From IMG/VR virus record IMGVR_UViG_3300030117_003437, positions 940-31,779 of that record: 30,840 bases of DNA; one strand, 5' to 3'. A program made the translations under genes and the position numbers. Numbering within the stretch: the stretch's first letter is position 1; each line of letters starts with the position of its first letter. The notes below the pieces were generated by a model. It was not told the origin of the DNA, did no database searches, and saw only the letters and a list, made by a program, of their open reading frames with translations. This document shows, piece by piece, positions 7,680-17,890 of the stretch. Origin of the DNA: a virus.

Positions 7680-9050
7680 ATGGGATTAATTAGTCAAACT
7701 CAAACTTATTATGATAGCAATAATTTTGGAAGTTATCAATTTACTTCATTAGATGATATAATACAGCAATTTATGGTTGTTTACGTGGGTGAAGATAAAA
7801 TTATTTCTAAAGCCAAACGTACAGATGTTGCTTTCCATGCGCAAAGAGCAATGCAAGAATTATCTTTTGATACTTTTAAATCTTGTAAAGCCAGAGAAAC
7901 AACAATTTCATCATCGTTAAAAATGCAACTTCCACAAGATTACGTAAACTATACGAAAATAAGTTGGGTAGATTCTTCAGGAATAAAGCACTTAATGTAT
8001 CCAACAAAAAATACTTCAAATCCATTCCGTCCCCAAGTTGATACAGATGATAATTTATTATTTGATCTTAATGGAGATTTAATATCTGCAGGTAATTTGT
8101 TAATAAACGAAACATTTGAAGGTGGACACGATGGTTGGGATTTAAATGTTACAGCTAGAGACGGTATATTTCAAGGTAATACAAATATAGTAGCAAATAC
8201 TATATCAGGCGCAAATGATACTAACTTTACTACATCTCAAGGTTGGCTTTGGCATGATAATAAATTGAAACATTTCAATGCAGTTAACAATAACTCTATA
8301 AGAAAAACTAACGTACCTATAAATAGTGGCGAAACATATACGCTTAATTTTACAATAAGCGATTATGTTGCCGGTACATATAACTGGTGGTTAGTAGATC
8401 AAGATGGTAAAAGATATGTTACAGCAGATATAACTGCCAACGGTACTTATTCACTAACTATAGATATGTCTACAGCCACTTTCCCGGCTTTAACTTGGGA
8501 ACCTCAAACTATATCTTTTAGAAATGGTAACCCTGGAGCTGGAGATGGTCTTGTTTTAGATAATGTATCTTTAGTTAGAGTTGGTGATGAAGAAGATTCT
8601 ACTACTTGGTCAAGTTATAAATCAGCAACACCTTCAGAAAATCATAATGATGATTATGAAGACGATATATATTGGTCTGCTGATGGTAATAGATATGGAT
8701 TAAATCCTGAGCATGCTCAAACTAATGGTTCGTTTTATATCGATTGTGACTCAGGAGAAGTTCATTTTAGTTCTAATGTAGTCGGTAAAACTGTAATTTT
8801 AGATTATTTAAGTGATAGTCTTGGTACGGATAGCGAAATGAGAGTTCATAAGTTTGCTGAAGAAGCGATGTATAAATCTATTATATACGCAATATTGTCT
8901 ACGCAAGCAAATGTACAAGAGTATATAGTACGTAGATACAAAAAAGAAAGATTTGCAGCTATTAGAACTGCAAAATTAAGATTATCTAATATTAAGTTAG
9001 AAGAAATTACTCAAATTTTAAGAGGTAAGTCAAAACAAATAAAACACTAG
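7680..9050 (+). CDS. Neck/ring protein with an inserted carbohydrate-binding-like module
   Basis: A 456-residue protein in three parts. Residues 1-135 ('FTSLDDIIQQFMVVYVGEDK', 'HAQRAMQELSFDTFK') and about 345-456 ('GEVHFSSNVVGKTVILDYLSD', 'EEAMYKSIIYAI', then 'RLSNIKLEEITQILRGKS') form the two halves of a connector protein that I recall as one continuous domain in marine phages. Between them, residues about 139-301 look like an independent beta-sandwich: it opens with 'NLLINETFEGGHDGW', contains 'GETYTLNFTISDY', and closes with 'GLVLDNVSLV'. That opening and closing pattern is typical of CBM4/9-type and similar jelly-roll binding domains. The module would sit outward on the neck and could bind sugar on the host surface or on marine particles; this is inference. 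It ends with TAG, 3 bases before the next start. Confidence 0.7.
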   Translation: MGLISQTQTYYDSNNFGSYQFTSLDDIIQQFMVVYVGEDKIISKAKRTDVAFHAQRAMQELSFDTFKSCKARETTISSSLKMQLPQDYVNYTKISWVDSSGIKHLMYPTKNTSNPFRPQVDTDDNLLFDLNGDLISAGNLLINETFEGGHDGWDLNVTARDGIFQGNTNIVANTISGANDTNFTTSQGWLWHDNKLKHFNAVNNNSIRKTNVPINSGETYTLNFTISDYVAGTYNWWLVDQDGKRYVTADITANGTYSLTIDMSTATFPALTWEPQTISFRNGNPGAGDGLVLDNVSLVRVGDEEDSTTWSSYKSATPSENHNDDYEDDIYWSADGNRYGLNPEHAQTNGSFYIDCDSGEVHFSSNVVGKTVILDYLSDSLGTDSEMRVHKFAEEAMYKSIIYAILSTQANVQEYIVRRYKKERFAAIRTAKLRLSNIKLEEITQILRGKSKQIKH

Positions 9051-9053
9051 TAT

Positions 9054-12000
9054 ATGCCGGAGATGAAGCGTAATTTTACCAGAGGTAAAATGAACAAAGA
9101 TCGTGACGAAAGACTTGTTCCACAAGGCGAATATAGAGACGCGATGAATATACAGGTAACAACTTCAGAAGAATCTAATGTTGGTACTATTCAAAACGTA
9201 TTAGGTAATACACTAGGCTGTACTTATGCTGATAATAATGATAATCCAATTCCAGCTGGAGCTACTACCGTCGGATCTGTTTCTGATGAAAAAAATGATA
9301 CTTTATATTGGTTAGTTGCTGGACCTAGTGATATAAACTCAATTTTACCTTTAGCTGAAAACGATACGCATGATTTTAAAGATATAATAATGCGTACAAA
9401 TCCTCTAAATAATACAGGTTGCGAACCGGTATTTGTAGATAAATATGGTTGGTGTGTAGGAATTAATGATGGTTCTCTAGGGGTGAACTCTATAACATTT
9501 ACTGGTAATGAAGAATTTTATAGTAATATTACACCTGGAATGAATGTAACTGGTTATACTGGTTCGGCAGCAACACAAGGGCCAATATTAGTTAACAATG
9601 TAGGATCTATTAGTAGTTTAAGTCCTATAAATTATTTCCAAGGATCTGATACACAAGTTACACCCCCAATAACTTCTGCAGGTGTAGATATAATGTTAAG
9701 AACATTTGAAGACCCTAATAATCCTGGAGAGTTTTCAATGTTAAATGATCACGGTGTTCAAAATGGCGCCGCGAGTACACCTGGATTGGATGCTAATGAC
9801 CAAGTACAGACAAATATATTTCAACTTGTTATATCGGGTTTTTTACCTCCTGAATTTCAAGTTGGAGCTACTATTGACACTCCAGCGGGTGGACTTTTGT
9901 TTGCTGGTGCGGAAATAATTGATGTTGTTTTTGACTGGACGTGCCCTGTGGGTACTGACGTAGGAACTAATCAAAATACTTGTGTACTAACTCATATTAT
10001 AACAGTAGATACAACAAATTGTACTTTTATTGATTTAAATTATCCAGCTCCATCAGTAGCTCCATTCGGACCTCCTAACTGGGATAGTGAAATAGTAGCT
10101 TATGGCCTACTTACTGGTTCTACAGCAACTTTTGATCCTGCTGATTTACAAATTCCAAATAATACTATTCATATATTACCAAGTTCTGACCAATGGTTAG
10201 ACGAAATTTACAATATACTTTACGATAACGGTGTTTGGACTGGTGCTTATTTAGAAATACAGGGCAGTGCAGGGGTGAATTTTCCGCAAAATACTTGTAT
10301 TGATCATACTTCAGTTTCTAGTCCTGTAGATGATTTCTTTGAAATCATAGGTTGTCCTTGGGCTCCAGTTAATGCCAATGTATCTGTTGATGCGTTAAAC
10401 ATGAACCCACAAAGTAGACCAATAACTCTTGTTACGCTACCTGCAAATGGATTAGAAGCAATATTTTTAAATGATGATATAGATTTACAAGGTTTAGATA
10501 CTCTTTGTTTTACATCCGAAAGAGTTTTAGAGTTTAATCCTAATAATTTAATTACTGGTATAAATGTAGTTGATGATATGTTATTTTGGACTGACAATTT
10601 TACAGAACCAAAAAAAATAAATATACCACGTAGTGTAGAAGGAACAGATGTAATGGGAAATACCCATACGGCTATTATAAACAATGCTACTGGATTAACA
10701 TTAGCTAGTAACACTCCTATTCGTAGAGAACATGTTACTGTTATTAGAAAAAGTCCTAAAAATGCTTTAAATTTAGAATTAATAAGTGGTAGAGATCCAA
10801 GTTTAACTTATACCGGTATAACTTGGACGGCTGTAGATCCAATTTTAAACACAAATATAAACGCATCTTCTATAATAGCGTCTTCAAATCCTACTGTATC
10901 ATTTGACTTTTCAACTTTACAAGTTGGAGATAAAGTTCAAATTGTAATAGAAACAGATATAAATAATAATGATGATTTTAGTTTAGCTTGGGATGTAGGT
11001 AGTTTTTTACTACTTAAAGAGTTTGATATAGATGATAATGGTAATGGTATACCACCTCCAACTCCATTGTCAGAACATACAATAAGAGCCGTTATAACAG
11101 ATTGGCAATGGACAAGTTTTGACTCTGTGTTGGCTGATCAAGATCCTGCTATTTCGTATGGTAGCCAATGGAATGGTGGTCAATCTCCTACGTCTGCAGA
11201 TGGCACGGCACATGTTGAGATAGAGATTGTTAGTTTAAAAGGAATTCCACCGCAGGTTGACCCAAACAATGCTGTAGATCCTATAAATTTAAAATATGTA
11301 GTAGATTTAGAGTTAAAAGACAAACCGATTTTTGAAGATAAATTTCCTAGATTTTCTTATAGATATAAATATTCAGATGGTGAGTATTCTGCTTTTGCAC
11401 CTTGGTCTGAAGTTGCTTTTCTACCTTCTCATTTTAATTATGAATCTAAAAAAGGTTGGAACACAGGTATGATCAATCATACTATTTCAATAAAATCTAA
11501 AGGATTTTTACAAGGACCAGTAGGATTAGATGTTATAGAAGTAGATATATTATATAAAGAAGAAGGATCTCCAAATGTATATGTAGTAGAAACTATAAGC
11601 CCATTAGATATATCTCCACAAGGCATGAACAATGCCTGGGGCTTAGATGAATATGTCATAGATTCAGAGACTATTAAAAACGTACTTCCTTCAAATCAAT
11701 TATTAAGACCTTGGGATAACGTACCTAAAAAAGCTTTAGCGCAAGAAGTTACTGGAAATAGAATAGTATATGCTAATTACGAACAAAATTTTGATTTAAT
11801 AGTTAGTGGTCAAAAATATAAACCTGAATTTAAAAATTATTTATCTAATTGGGGTGATGTATCCGATGGTCAAGTTGAAAAATCTATTAAATCTTTAAGA
11901 GATTATAAACTTGGCGTTGTTTTTACAGACGAATATGGAAGAGAAACACCTATTTTAATTAGTCGATCTGGTGGGTTTAAAGTAGAAAAAGTAGATAGTA

Positions 12001-15000
12001 AAAACGCTAATAGATTAGTTGCTGGTTTAAATGGCGAGGCTCCTGGTAATATGGCTTATTTTAAGTTTTTTATAAAAGAAACTTCTACTGAATATTATAA
12101 TCTACCTATGGACCGTTGGTATGCTGCTGAAGATGGTAATATATGGTTGGCTTTTCCTTCTACTGATAGAAACAAAGTAGATGCAGATACATCTTTATAT
12201 TTCAAAAAGGGAGATGGTGCTATAGAAAATACTACGAAATATAAAATTTTAGCTATAGAAAACGAAGCTCCTGAATTTATAAAAACACGAAGAATACCTA
12301 TTGGGAGTGTTAATCATAATGTAGCTGGTTCTAATCGTTTATTTGGTAATGGTACTGGCGCTAATGAACTAACTAGCGCACCTCGAGTTGATGGTGTAAG
12401 TTTTACTCTACAATATGCAGCTGGGTTTCAGGGCAGTAGTATATCAAAAATGGAGGATATAATTGAAGATATATATGTTCAATTTACATCTGGTAATGAC
12501 TATTCGCAACAATATAAAGTGTCAGAAATTACTTCTGATAGAGATGCGCAGAACCAACTTGCTGCTGATGGAACGGGTTCAGTTGTACCGCCTACGGAAT
12601 ATTATATAAGTATAGAAGGTAATCTTAAAAATGATATTGATTTCATATTTGATAATGCTGCCAATCCATCTCTTGTAAAAGATGGTGTAAGTGTTAAATT
12701 TACTAAAGCTGTTGTTGAAAACAAACCAATATATGCTGGTAGATTTTTTGCTAAAATTGAAAATGATGGAAAAATTAAAAATCAAATAACTGACGATTCA
12801 ATAGGTGTAAATTATGTAGTAAAAGCATCGAAAGATATTTATCTTTTAGAAAACGATGAAGATTTAAAAACTAGATCAGCACAAGCCGCTTTAGTTGATT
12901 TATATCACGCTCCAACTAGTCCATCTAATTATACTAATTTTAATGCAATAATAAACTCAAATGCTTATGCTTTTGATGTTCACCCTGATTTTGCTGCTGG
13001 TGCTGGTGGTCTTGATGGCGATCAAAATATTGATGGTCAAAATATAAACAATTGGTTTGCTAGATCCGCTTATTTTAATATATTACCACCAGTAGGGTAT
13101 ACAGCTATTCAAAGATTTGCTGATTACGCTGGTTACTCTTCAGAAGGTGTTTGGTTTATAGATAGATCAACAGGTAAGCATACGCTTTACGCTGGTAATG
13201 ATGGCGACGCGACTGATCTTGCTTGGCCTGATGATAATGCTATGAATCACACTAGCCCTGCTTATGATGTTGGTAATACAGATGTTAGAAATAATCCAGC
13301 TGCTGCTGGATGGACTACTACTAGTAACGTGGGTAGTGGTATTAGTCATGGAAGTAATTATAGCTCAATGATGTTATCATTTGGTGGCCTTGGGTTTAGT
13401 AAAACTGTTGGTCCAGGAGAAATAGATATGCAGAGTTTATCTAATGGAGAGAATGGTTGGTATGGAGTATTTGAGAATTTTTTCTCAGTAGGAGAAGAAG
13501 GTATTGGTAATTATGGTGATGCTGAAACGGTTAATTTCGTTAATAGAATAAACTCTGGTTTCATGTTTAAATGGGAGAATGATCCAACTGATACTGTATA
13601 CACATTTGTCAACCAAAGACATATAACAAATCATATGAGATTTTCTAGGCATGATTTTCCTGTTACATGGCCTTATAGTTTATATCATAGAAAAGATTTA
13701 CTTGAAAGTTACGCTACTTATCATAGATCATGGCGCAGTCAATTACAACCATCTATGGCTAATTGGGATCCAGCTGGGCCAATAGGTAATTATATGACGA
13801 ATGGATTAGAACTAAGAGACATAGAATTAGTTAGTCATGATATATTTTCAAGTTCAGGTACCTCAGAAGATGTTAATTATGTTATAGTTAAATCTACAAA
13901 ATCAAAATGTTATAATGGAAATTCTGACTTTAACGCAGTTAATCCAGAAACATATGGTTTGCACAAAGGTATGATGCTAGCCGCTTATGATGTTACTGCG
14001 GTGAACACGCCGGGGGTTGCTGCGACTGGAGCTATAGAACCTGCTAATAAAAATATTATTATTAAGGATGTTGGTAATTTTGACCAAAATCTAGATGGTG
14101 GTAATGGAGGATATAAAATTACATTGACTGGATATAGTAAACCACTCCATTGGGATCATGCTACATCACCTGAAACAGGTAATTTAAATGATGGTAGATT
14201 TTTAATATTTAGACAAGTAACAATGAACGGTGTTAGTAATTTCACTGAGGATAATACCGATCAATACAAACAATTTTGGCATGACGAAACTGAAAACAAT
14301 GGTAGTGGTGGTATTGGGGCTGTTGGATATAAAATGTTAATGGTTGAACCTATTGATGAATATAGTGATGGTGGTAATTTACCTCCAGATCCTTACGTGT
14401 GGGAAACAAAACCTAAAGATAATACTGGATTAGATATTTATTACGAAATAAGTGAAAATAATCCAATAGAATTAAATACGCAAACTATTACGTCAGCTAT
14501 ACCTCAATTTTCAAAAGTTGAAAACACGTCAGGATTAGGTGCAGTTTGGAATAATGTAACTGTAAGTAATAATATATACCCCAATGGTGTTACAATTAAA
14601 ATATCAGAGTTAGTTTGGATAGGACCTGGCTCTGGTACTATGAATGATGGTACAGTAATACAACCAATAGGTGTTAACGATACTTTAAAAATAACAAAAC
14701 CAAATGGAGTTTCATTTGAAGTACAAATTGCACAGGCTATTCCTAATTCTGGCAATCCACAAACTTCAAATACGTTTGTACTAAAACCTTCATTATATAA
14801 TAGTAATTATCATTTAAACTGGCATAATTGTTATACATTTGGAAATGGCGTTGAATCTAATAGAATTAAAGATAATTTCAACCTACCATATATTGCGAAT
14901 GGAATAAAAGCATCTACAACACTAGAACATGAGTATAAACAGGAAAGAAGAAAACATGGTTTAATATACTCTGGAATATATAACTCTACCTCTGGCGTTA

Positions 15001-17870
15001 ATAATTTAAATCAATTCATAGCTGCTGAGAAAATAACAAAAGATATAAATCCTGTATATGGTAGCATACAAAAATTAAAAGCTGGGTGGGGACAAGGTGG
15101 TGATTTAATTGCTTTGTGCGAAGATAGAGTTTTGAGAATATTAGCTAATAAAGACGCTTTATATAACGCCGACGGAAATACTAATATAACTTCTACTAAT
15201 AGAGTTTTAGGAACAGCAACTCCTTATACTGGTGAATATGGAATATCTAAAAATCCAGAATCATTTGCCTCAGAATCTTATAGAGCATATTTTACAGATA
15301 AAGTTAGAGGTACTGTCATGAGATTATCTAATGATGGCCTAACACCTATATCTGACCACGGTATGAAAGATTGGTTTAGAGATCATTTAAAATTAAGTAA
15401 TAAGTTAACAGGTAGTTATGATGACAAAAAAGATGAATACAATATTACTATAAATGATATTTCTAAAACTGTTACATTTAAAGAAGACGTAAGAGGATGG
15501 GTTAGTTTTAAATCATTTGTAACTAATAACGGTGTTAGTTGTGCTAATGAATATTATACTTTTAAAAATGGTAATTTATGGAAACATAACCATGACGTAC
15601 CGGGTAATAGAAATACTTTTTATGGTAACTATGTTAATTCCACTTTTGATGTTATTTTTAACGATGCCCCTGGTTCTGTTAAATCTTTTCAAACAATAAA
15701 TTACGAGGGTAGTAGTTCAAAAGTTACGCAAAGAAATGATGATGAACAATATTACAATAATTTTGCATGGCAAACAAAGCAAGGTTGGTATGTTGATTCT
15801 ATAACTACAAATAAAGAATCAGGAGATATTTATGAGTTTATAGAAAAAGAAGGAAAATGGTTTAATTACATACGTGGAAAAGAGATTGTTGTTGGTGGAG
15901 CTGATGATGGGATAATTATGAATACCGATGGTAGTTCTAGCTTTAGACAGGCTAGTTTCGCAATTCAAGGGCTAGGAATCACAGGTGGCGTGAGTGCTAT
16001 AGGAGTTATTTCAGGTTGTACAGATGCGACAGCAAATAATTATGATCCAACGGCTAATGATGATGATGGTTCTTGCACATATGATATTGTTATAGAAGGA
16101 TGTATGGAGTCAACAGCTGATAATTACGATGCAACCGCAACGGCAGATGATGGTTCGTGTTTTTGGCAAGGATGTACAAATCCTACTGGAAATGCTATTA
16201 ATCCAACTACTTTCCCTAACGAAGCTTACACTTATAATAATGGTGGTAATATTATTAATGTAGGTTGTATTGAAGCAGTGCCTGGATGTACGGATGCAAC
16301 AGCATTTAATTATGACGCAACGGCCAACGTAAGCGATGGTTCATGTTATCCAGTTATTGAGGGTTGCTTAGGTACACCGGGTGGTGGTGTTTTAGCAGAA
16401 AACGCAACTAATTTTAATAATGGTAACGGACAACTTAGTGGTGTCCTTGAATCTGATGTTAACACGGATAATGGTAGTTGTTTTTGGTCTTGGTGCGCGG
16501 ATTCAAATGATCAAAATTATAACGCTGCATTAGTAGCAGATATATTAGCTGAAAGTAATGGGTATCCATTTGATGCTAATGCGGGAGGAGGTACTGATAC
16601 TACTAGTGCTTGCTTTACTATTCTTGGATGTATGGATGGTGACGCAACAGAATACGGGTTAGGAGGTTTTGGTACTCCAGGAGATGGTTTTGAGGCGAAT
16701 AATTATGCTGGTCCAAATAATACTATCAATTTTAATCCTCCTGCTAATACGGATGATGGTTCTTGTTTGTATACTACTTCTTGCTATTGGTGTGATATGA
16801 CAAATGGTCAAGTTCAATCTAGTAGTAGTACTAATAACGTTACACCAGATACATGTGATAACAACACAGTAACAGCAGCGTTTGCACAATTAAATTATGT
16901 TGGTGATGCGTGGTTTGGTCTTAATCCAGGAGAACCTTGTATTAGTGGATGTATGGATTCTACAGCTGGTGACAATCCTGATATTAATGGATTTTGCGCT
17001 GATGGTGTCACTAACGTTGGTTATCCTAATAATGGTGGTTGTCCAGGTGCTGGATATTATGCCTCAAATCATGATCCATCTGCAACATGGGATTCAATGG
17101 ACCAAGGTGGACCATTTTTTAGTTGCGTATACCCAGGGTGTACGGATCCTTTAGCAACTAATTATGATGCTAATGCTACTGTAGATGATGGTAGTTGTAC
17201 TCTTATAACCGGTTGTACTTGCAATGGTACTAATCTTAATGGAGCTGGAGTTGTTAACGATTGTTTCGGCGCTGGTATTCCAGCTGAAAACTATGATCCA
17301 AATGCAGTTAGTGGAGACAATGGTGGTGACGATAGTTGTACGTGGGCTAGTCAATGTTATCTCTGTTCCCCTGGTGATCATTATGTAAATGTTACTAGTA
17401 TATCAGGTAATTCTCAGCCTGGTTGGTGTGATGCGAATGGACCGTGGAAGAGTGAGAATTACGCTAATAATAATTACGTATATCCTAATGGAATATTCCC
17501 GGCGCAATGGCAAAGCGCGGCACAGGACGCCCCTTGTCGAAATGGCTGTATGGATGGCAATGCTGCTGGAATAGTAGATCCGGCTACTGGCCTTGCTCAA
17601 GCTACTAACTACGATCCTAACGCAACTTGGGATTCCGATTTATGGCCAAATGCTCATAGTTTCCCTAATAACACTGGGCAATGTAGTTATGTCGGTTGTA
17701 TAGATCCAAATGCAACCAACTACTGGTCGCATGCAGATTCTTTATATGGCACAGCCTGCGCGAACTGTTGTGATGGTTGTATGGATCAAAGTGCTAATAA
17801 TTACTGTTCTCAATGTGTAACAGATCTTTCTAACGCCTGTGTTGGTGGAGGTGGGCCTGGTGGAGCTTAA
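9054..17870 (+). CDS. Giant tail protein (nozzle/muzzle-like) with C-terminal cysteine repeats
   Basis: At 2938 residues it is one of the two largest genes here. The N-terminus ('RNFTRGKMNKDRDERLVPQG', then 'EYRDAMNIQV') is a strong signature of a large tail protein family in marine and crAss-like phages. Its layout is reminiscent of the T7 gp12 / P22 gp10 class that forms the tail nozzle, though homology is not shown. Further blocks lie at about 494-530 ('DDMLFWTDNFTEPKKINIPR'), about 950-1000 ('FTDEYGRETPILISRSGG') and about 2061-2115 ('EYGISKNPESFASESYRAYF', 'GLTPISDHGMKDWF'), consistent with a propeller built from distant parts with long insertions. From residue 2321 to near the end lies a run of cysteine repeats (separate entry), ending in a Gly-rich tip. 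No signal peptide is present. Likely role: DNA exit channel plus host-facing adhesion surface. Confidence 0.75.
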   Translation: MPEMKRNFTRGKMNKDRDERLVPQGEYRDAMNIQVTTSEESNVGTIQNVLGNTLGCTYADNNDNPIPAGATTVGSVSDEKNDTLYWLVAGPSDINSILPLAENDTHDFKDIIMRTNPLNNTGCEPVFVDKYGWCVGINDGSLGVNSITFTGNEEFYSNITPGMNVTGYTGSAATQGPILVNNVGSISSLSPINYFQGSDTQVTPPITSAGVDIMLRTFEDPNNPGEFSMLNDHGVQNGAASTPGLDANDQVQTNIFQLVISGFLPPEFQVGATIDTPAGGLLFAGAEIIDVVFDWTCPVGTDVGTNQNTCVLTHIITVDTTNCTFIDLNYPAPSVAPFGPPNWDSEIVAYGLLTGSTATFDPADLQIPNNTIHILPSSDQWLDEIYNILYDNGVWTGAYLEIQGSAGVNFPQNTCIDHTSVSSPVDDFFEIIGCPWAPVNANVSVDALNMNPQSRPITLVTLPANGLEAIFLNDDIDLQGLDTLCFTSERVLEFNPNNLITGINVVDDMLFWTDNFTEPKKINIPRSVEGTDVMGNTHTAIINNATGLTLASNTPIRREHVTVIRKSPKNALNLELISGRDPSLTYTGITWTAVDPILNTNINASSIIASSNPTVSFDFSTLQVGDKVQIVIETDINNNDDFSLAWDVGSFLLLKEFDIDDNGNGIPPPTPLSEHTIRAVITDWQWTSFDSVLADQDPAISYGSQWNGGQSPTSADGTAHVEIEIVSLKGIPPQVDPNNAVDPINLKYVVDLELKDKPIFEDKFPRFSYRYKYSDGEYSAFAPWSEVAFLPSHFNYESKKGWNTGMINHTISIKSKGFLQGPVGLDVIEVDILYKEEGSPNVYVVETISPLDISPQGMNNAWGLDEYVIDSETIKNVLPSNQLLRPWDNVPKKALAQEVTGNRIVYANYEQNFDLIVSGQKYKPEFKNYLSNWGDVSDGQVEKSIKSLRDYKLGVVFTDEYGRETPILISRSGGFKVEKVDSKNANRLVAGLNGEAPGNMAYFKFFIKETSTEYYNLPMDRWYAAEDGNIWLAFPSTDRNKVDADTSLYFKKGDGAIENTTKYKILAIENEAPEFIKTRRIPIGSVNHNVAGSNRLFGNGTGANELTSAPRVDGVSFTLQYAAGFQGSSISKMEDIIEDIYVQFTSGNDYSQQYKVSEITSDRDAQNQLAADGTGSVVPPTEYYISIEGNLKNDIDFIFDNAANPSLVKDGVSVKFTKAVVENKPIYAGRFFAKIENDGKIKNQITDDSIGVNYVVKASKDIYLLENDEDLKTRSAQAALVDLYHAPTSPSNYTNFNAIINSNAYAFDVHPDFAAGAGGLDGDQNIDGQNINNWFARSAYFNILPPVGYTAIQRFADYAGYSSEGVWFIDRSTGKHTLYAGNDGDATDLAWPDDNAMNHTSPAYDVGNTDVRNNPAAAGWTTTSNVGSGISHGSNYSSMMLSFGGLGFSKTVGPGEIDMQSLSNGENGWYGVFENFFSVGEEGIGNYGDAETVNFVNRINSGFMFKWENDPTDTVYTFVNQRHITNHMRFSRHDFPVTWPYSLYHRKDLLESYATYHRSWRSQLQPSMANWDPAGPIGNYMTNGLELRDIELVSHDIFSSSGTSEDVNYVIVKSTKSKCYNGNSDFNAVNPETYGLHKGMMLAAYDVTAVNTPGVAATGAIEPANKNIIIKDVGNFDQNLDGGNGGYKITLTGYSKPLHWDHATSPETGNLNDGRFLIFRQVTMNGVSNFTEDNTDQYKQFWHDETENNGSGGIGAVGYKMLMVEPIDEYSDGGNLPPDPYVWETKPKDNTGLDIYYEISENNPIELNTQTITSAIPQFSKVENTSGLGAVWNNVTVSNNIYPNGVTIKISELVWIGPGSGTMNDGTVIQPIGVNDTLKITKPNGVSFEVQIAQAIPNSGNPQTSNTFVLKPSLYNSNYHLNWHNCYTFGNGVESNRIKDNFNLPYIANGIKASTTLEHEYKQERRKHGLIYSGIYNSTSGVNNLNQFIAAEKITKDINPVYGSIQKLKAGWGQGGDLIALCEDRVLRILANKDALYNADGNTNITSTNRVLGTATPYTGEYGISKNPESFASESYRAYFTDKVRGTVMRLSNDGLTPISDHGMKDWFRDHLKLSNKLTGSYDDKKDEYNITINDISKTVTFKEDVRGWVSFKSFVTNNGVSCANEYYTFKNGNLWKHNHDVPGNRNTFYGNYVNSTFDVIFNDAPGSVKSFQTINYEGSSSKVTQRNDDEQYYNNFAWQTKQGWYVDSITTNKESGDIYEFIEKEGKWFNYIRGKEIVVGGADDGIIMNTDGSSSFRQASFAIQGLGITGGVSAIGVISGCTDATANNYDPTANDDDGSCTYDIVIEGCMESTADNYDATATADDGSCFWQGCTNPTGNAINPTTFPNEAYTYNNGGNIINVGCIEAVPGCTDATAFNYDATANVSDGSCYPVIEGCLGTPGGGVLAENATNFNNGNGQLSGVLESDVNTDNGSCFWSWCADSNDQNYNAALVADILAESNGYPFDANAGGGTDTTSACFTILGCMDGDATEYGLGGFGTPGDGFEANNYAGPNNTINFNPPANTDDGSCLYTTSCYWCDMTNGQVQSSSSTNNVTPDTCDNNTVTAAFAQLNYVGDAWFGLNPGEPCISGCMDSTAGDNPDINGFCADGVTNVGYPNNGGCPGAGYYASNHDPSATWDSMDQGGPFFSCVYPGCTDPLATNYDANATVDDGSCTLITGCTCNGTNLNGAGVVNDCFGAGIPAENYDPNAVSGDNGGDDSCTWASQCYLCSPGDHYVNVTSISGNSQPGWCDANGPWKSENYANNNYVYPNGIFPAQWQSAAQDAPCRNGCMDGNAAGIVDPATGLAQATNYDPNATWDSDLWPNAHSFPNNTGQCSYVGCIDPNATNYWSHADSLYGTACANCCDGCMDQSANNYCSQCVTDLSNACVGGGGPGGA
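16014..17835 (+). repeat. Tandem GCTD...DDGSC cysteine repeats in the tail protein
   Basis: Residues 2321-2927 of the giant tail protein. Four full copies of the pattern GCTDxxAxNYD followed by DDGSC begin at residues 2321, 2349, 2411 and 2695. Degenerate or expanded copies start at 2525, 2632, 2831, 2881 and 2908, with spacers of varied length. The Asp-rich part resembles calcium-binding thrombospondin type 3-like loops, and the cysteine pair of each unit could form a disulfide. Such repeats are familiar from large secreted proteins of marine Bacteroidetes. Confidence 0.85.
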
Positions 17871-17890
17871 TTAATAAAAAATAAATAAAT

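Noticed and set aside
573-9050. Reassignment of TAG as a sense codon, known in some crAss-like phages
   Set aside because: TAG ends the portal gene (2991-2993) and the neck gene (9048-9050), each directly followed by a new start; genes are full length under the standard code.
16897-17154. 85-codon plus-strand frame within the cysteine repeats
   Set aside because: Out-of-frame shadow of the repeat-coding sequence, hydrophobic only because of shifted GAT/GGT codons.
16014-17835. CRISPR-like or tandem DNA repeat array
   Set aside because: The periodicity is in the protein (cysteine repeats); DNA copies are diverged and units vary in length within one intact frame.
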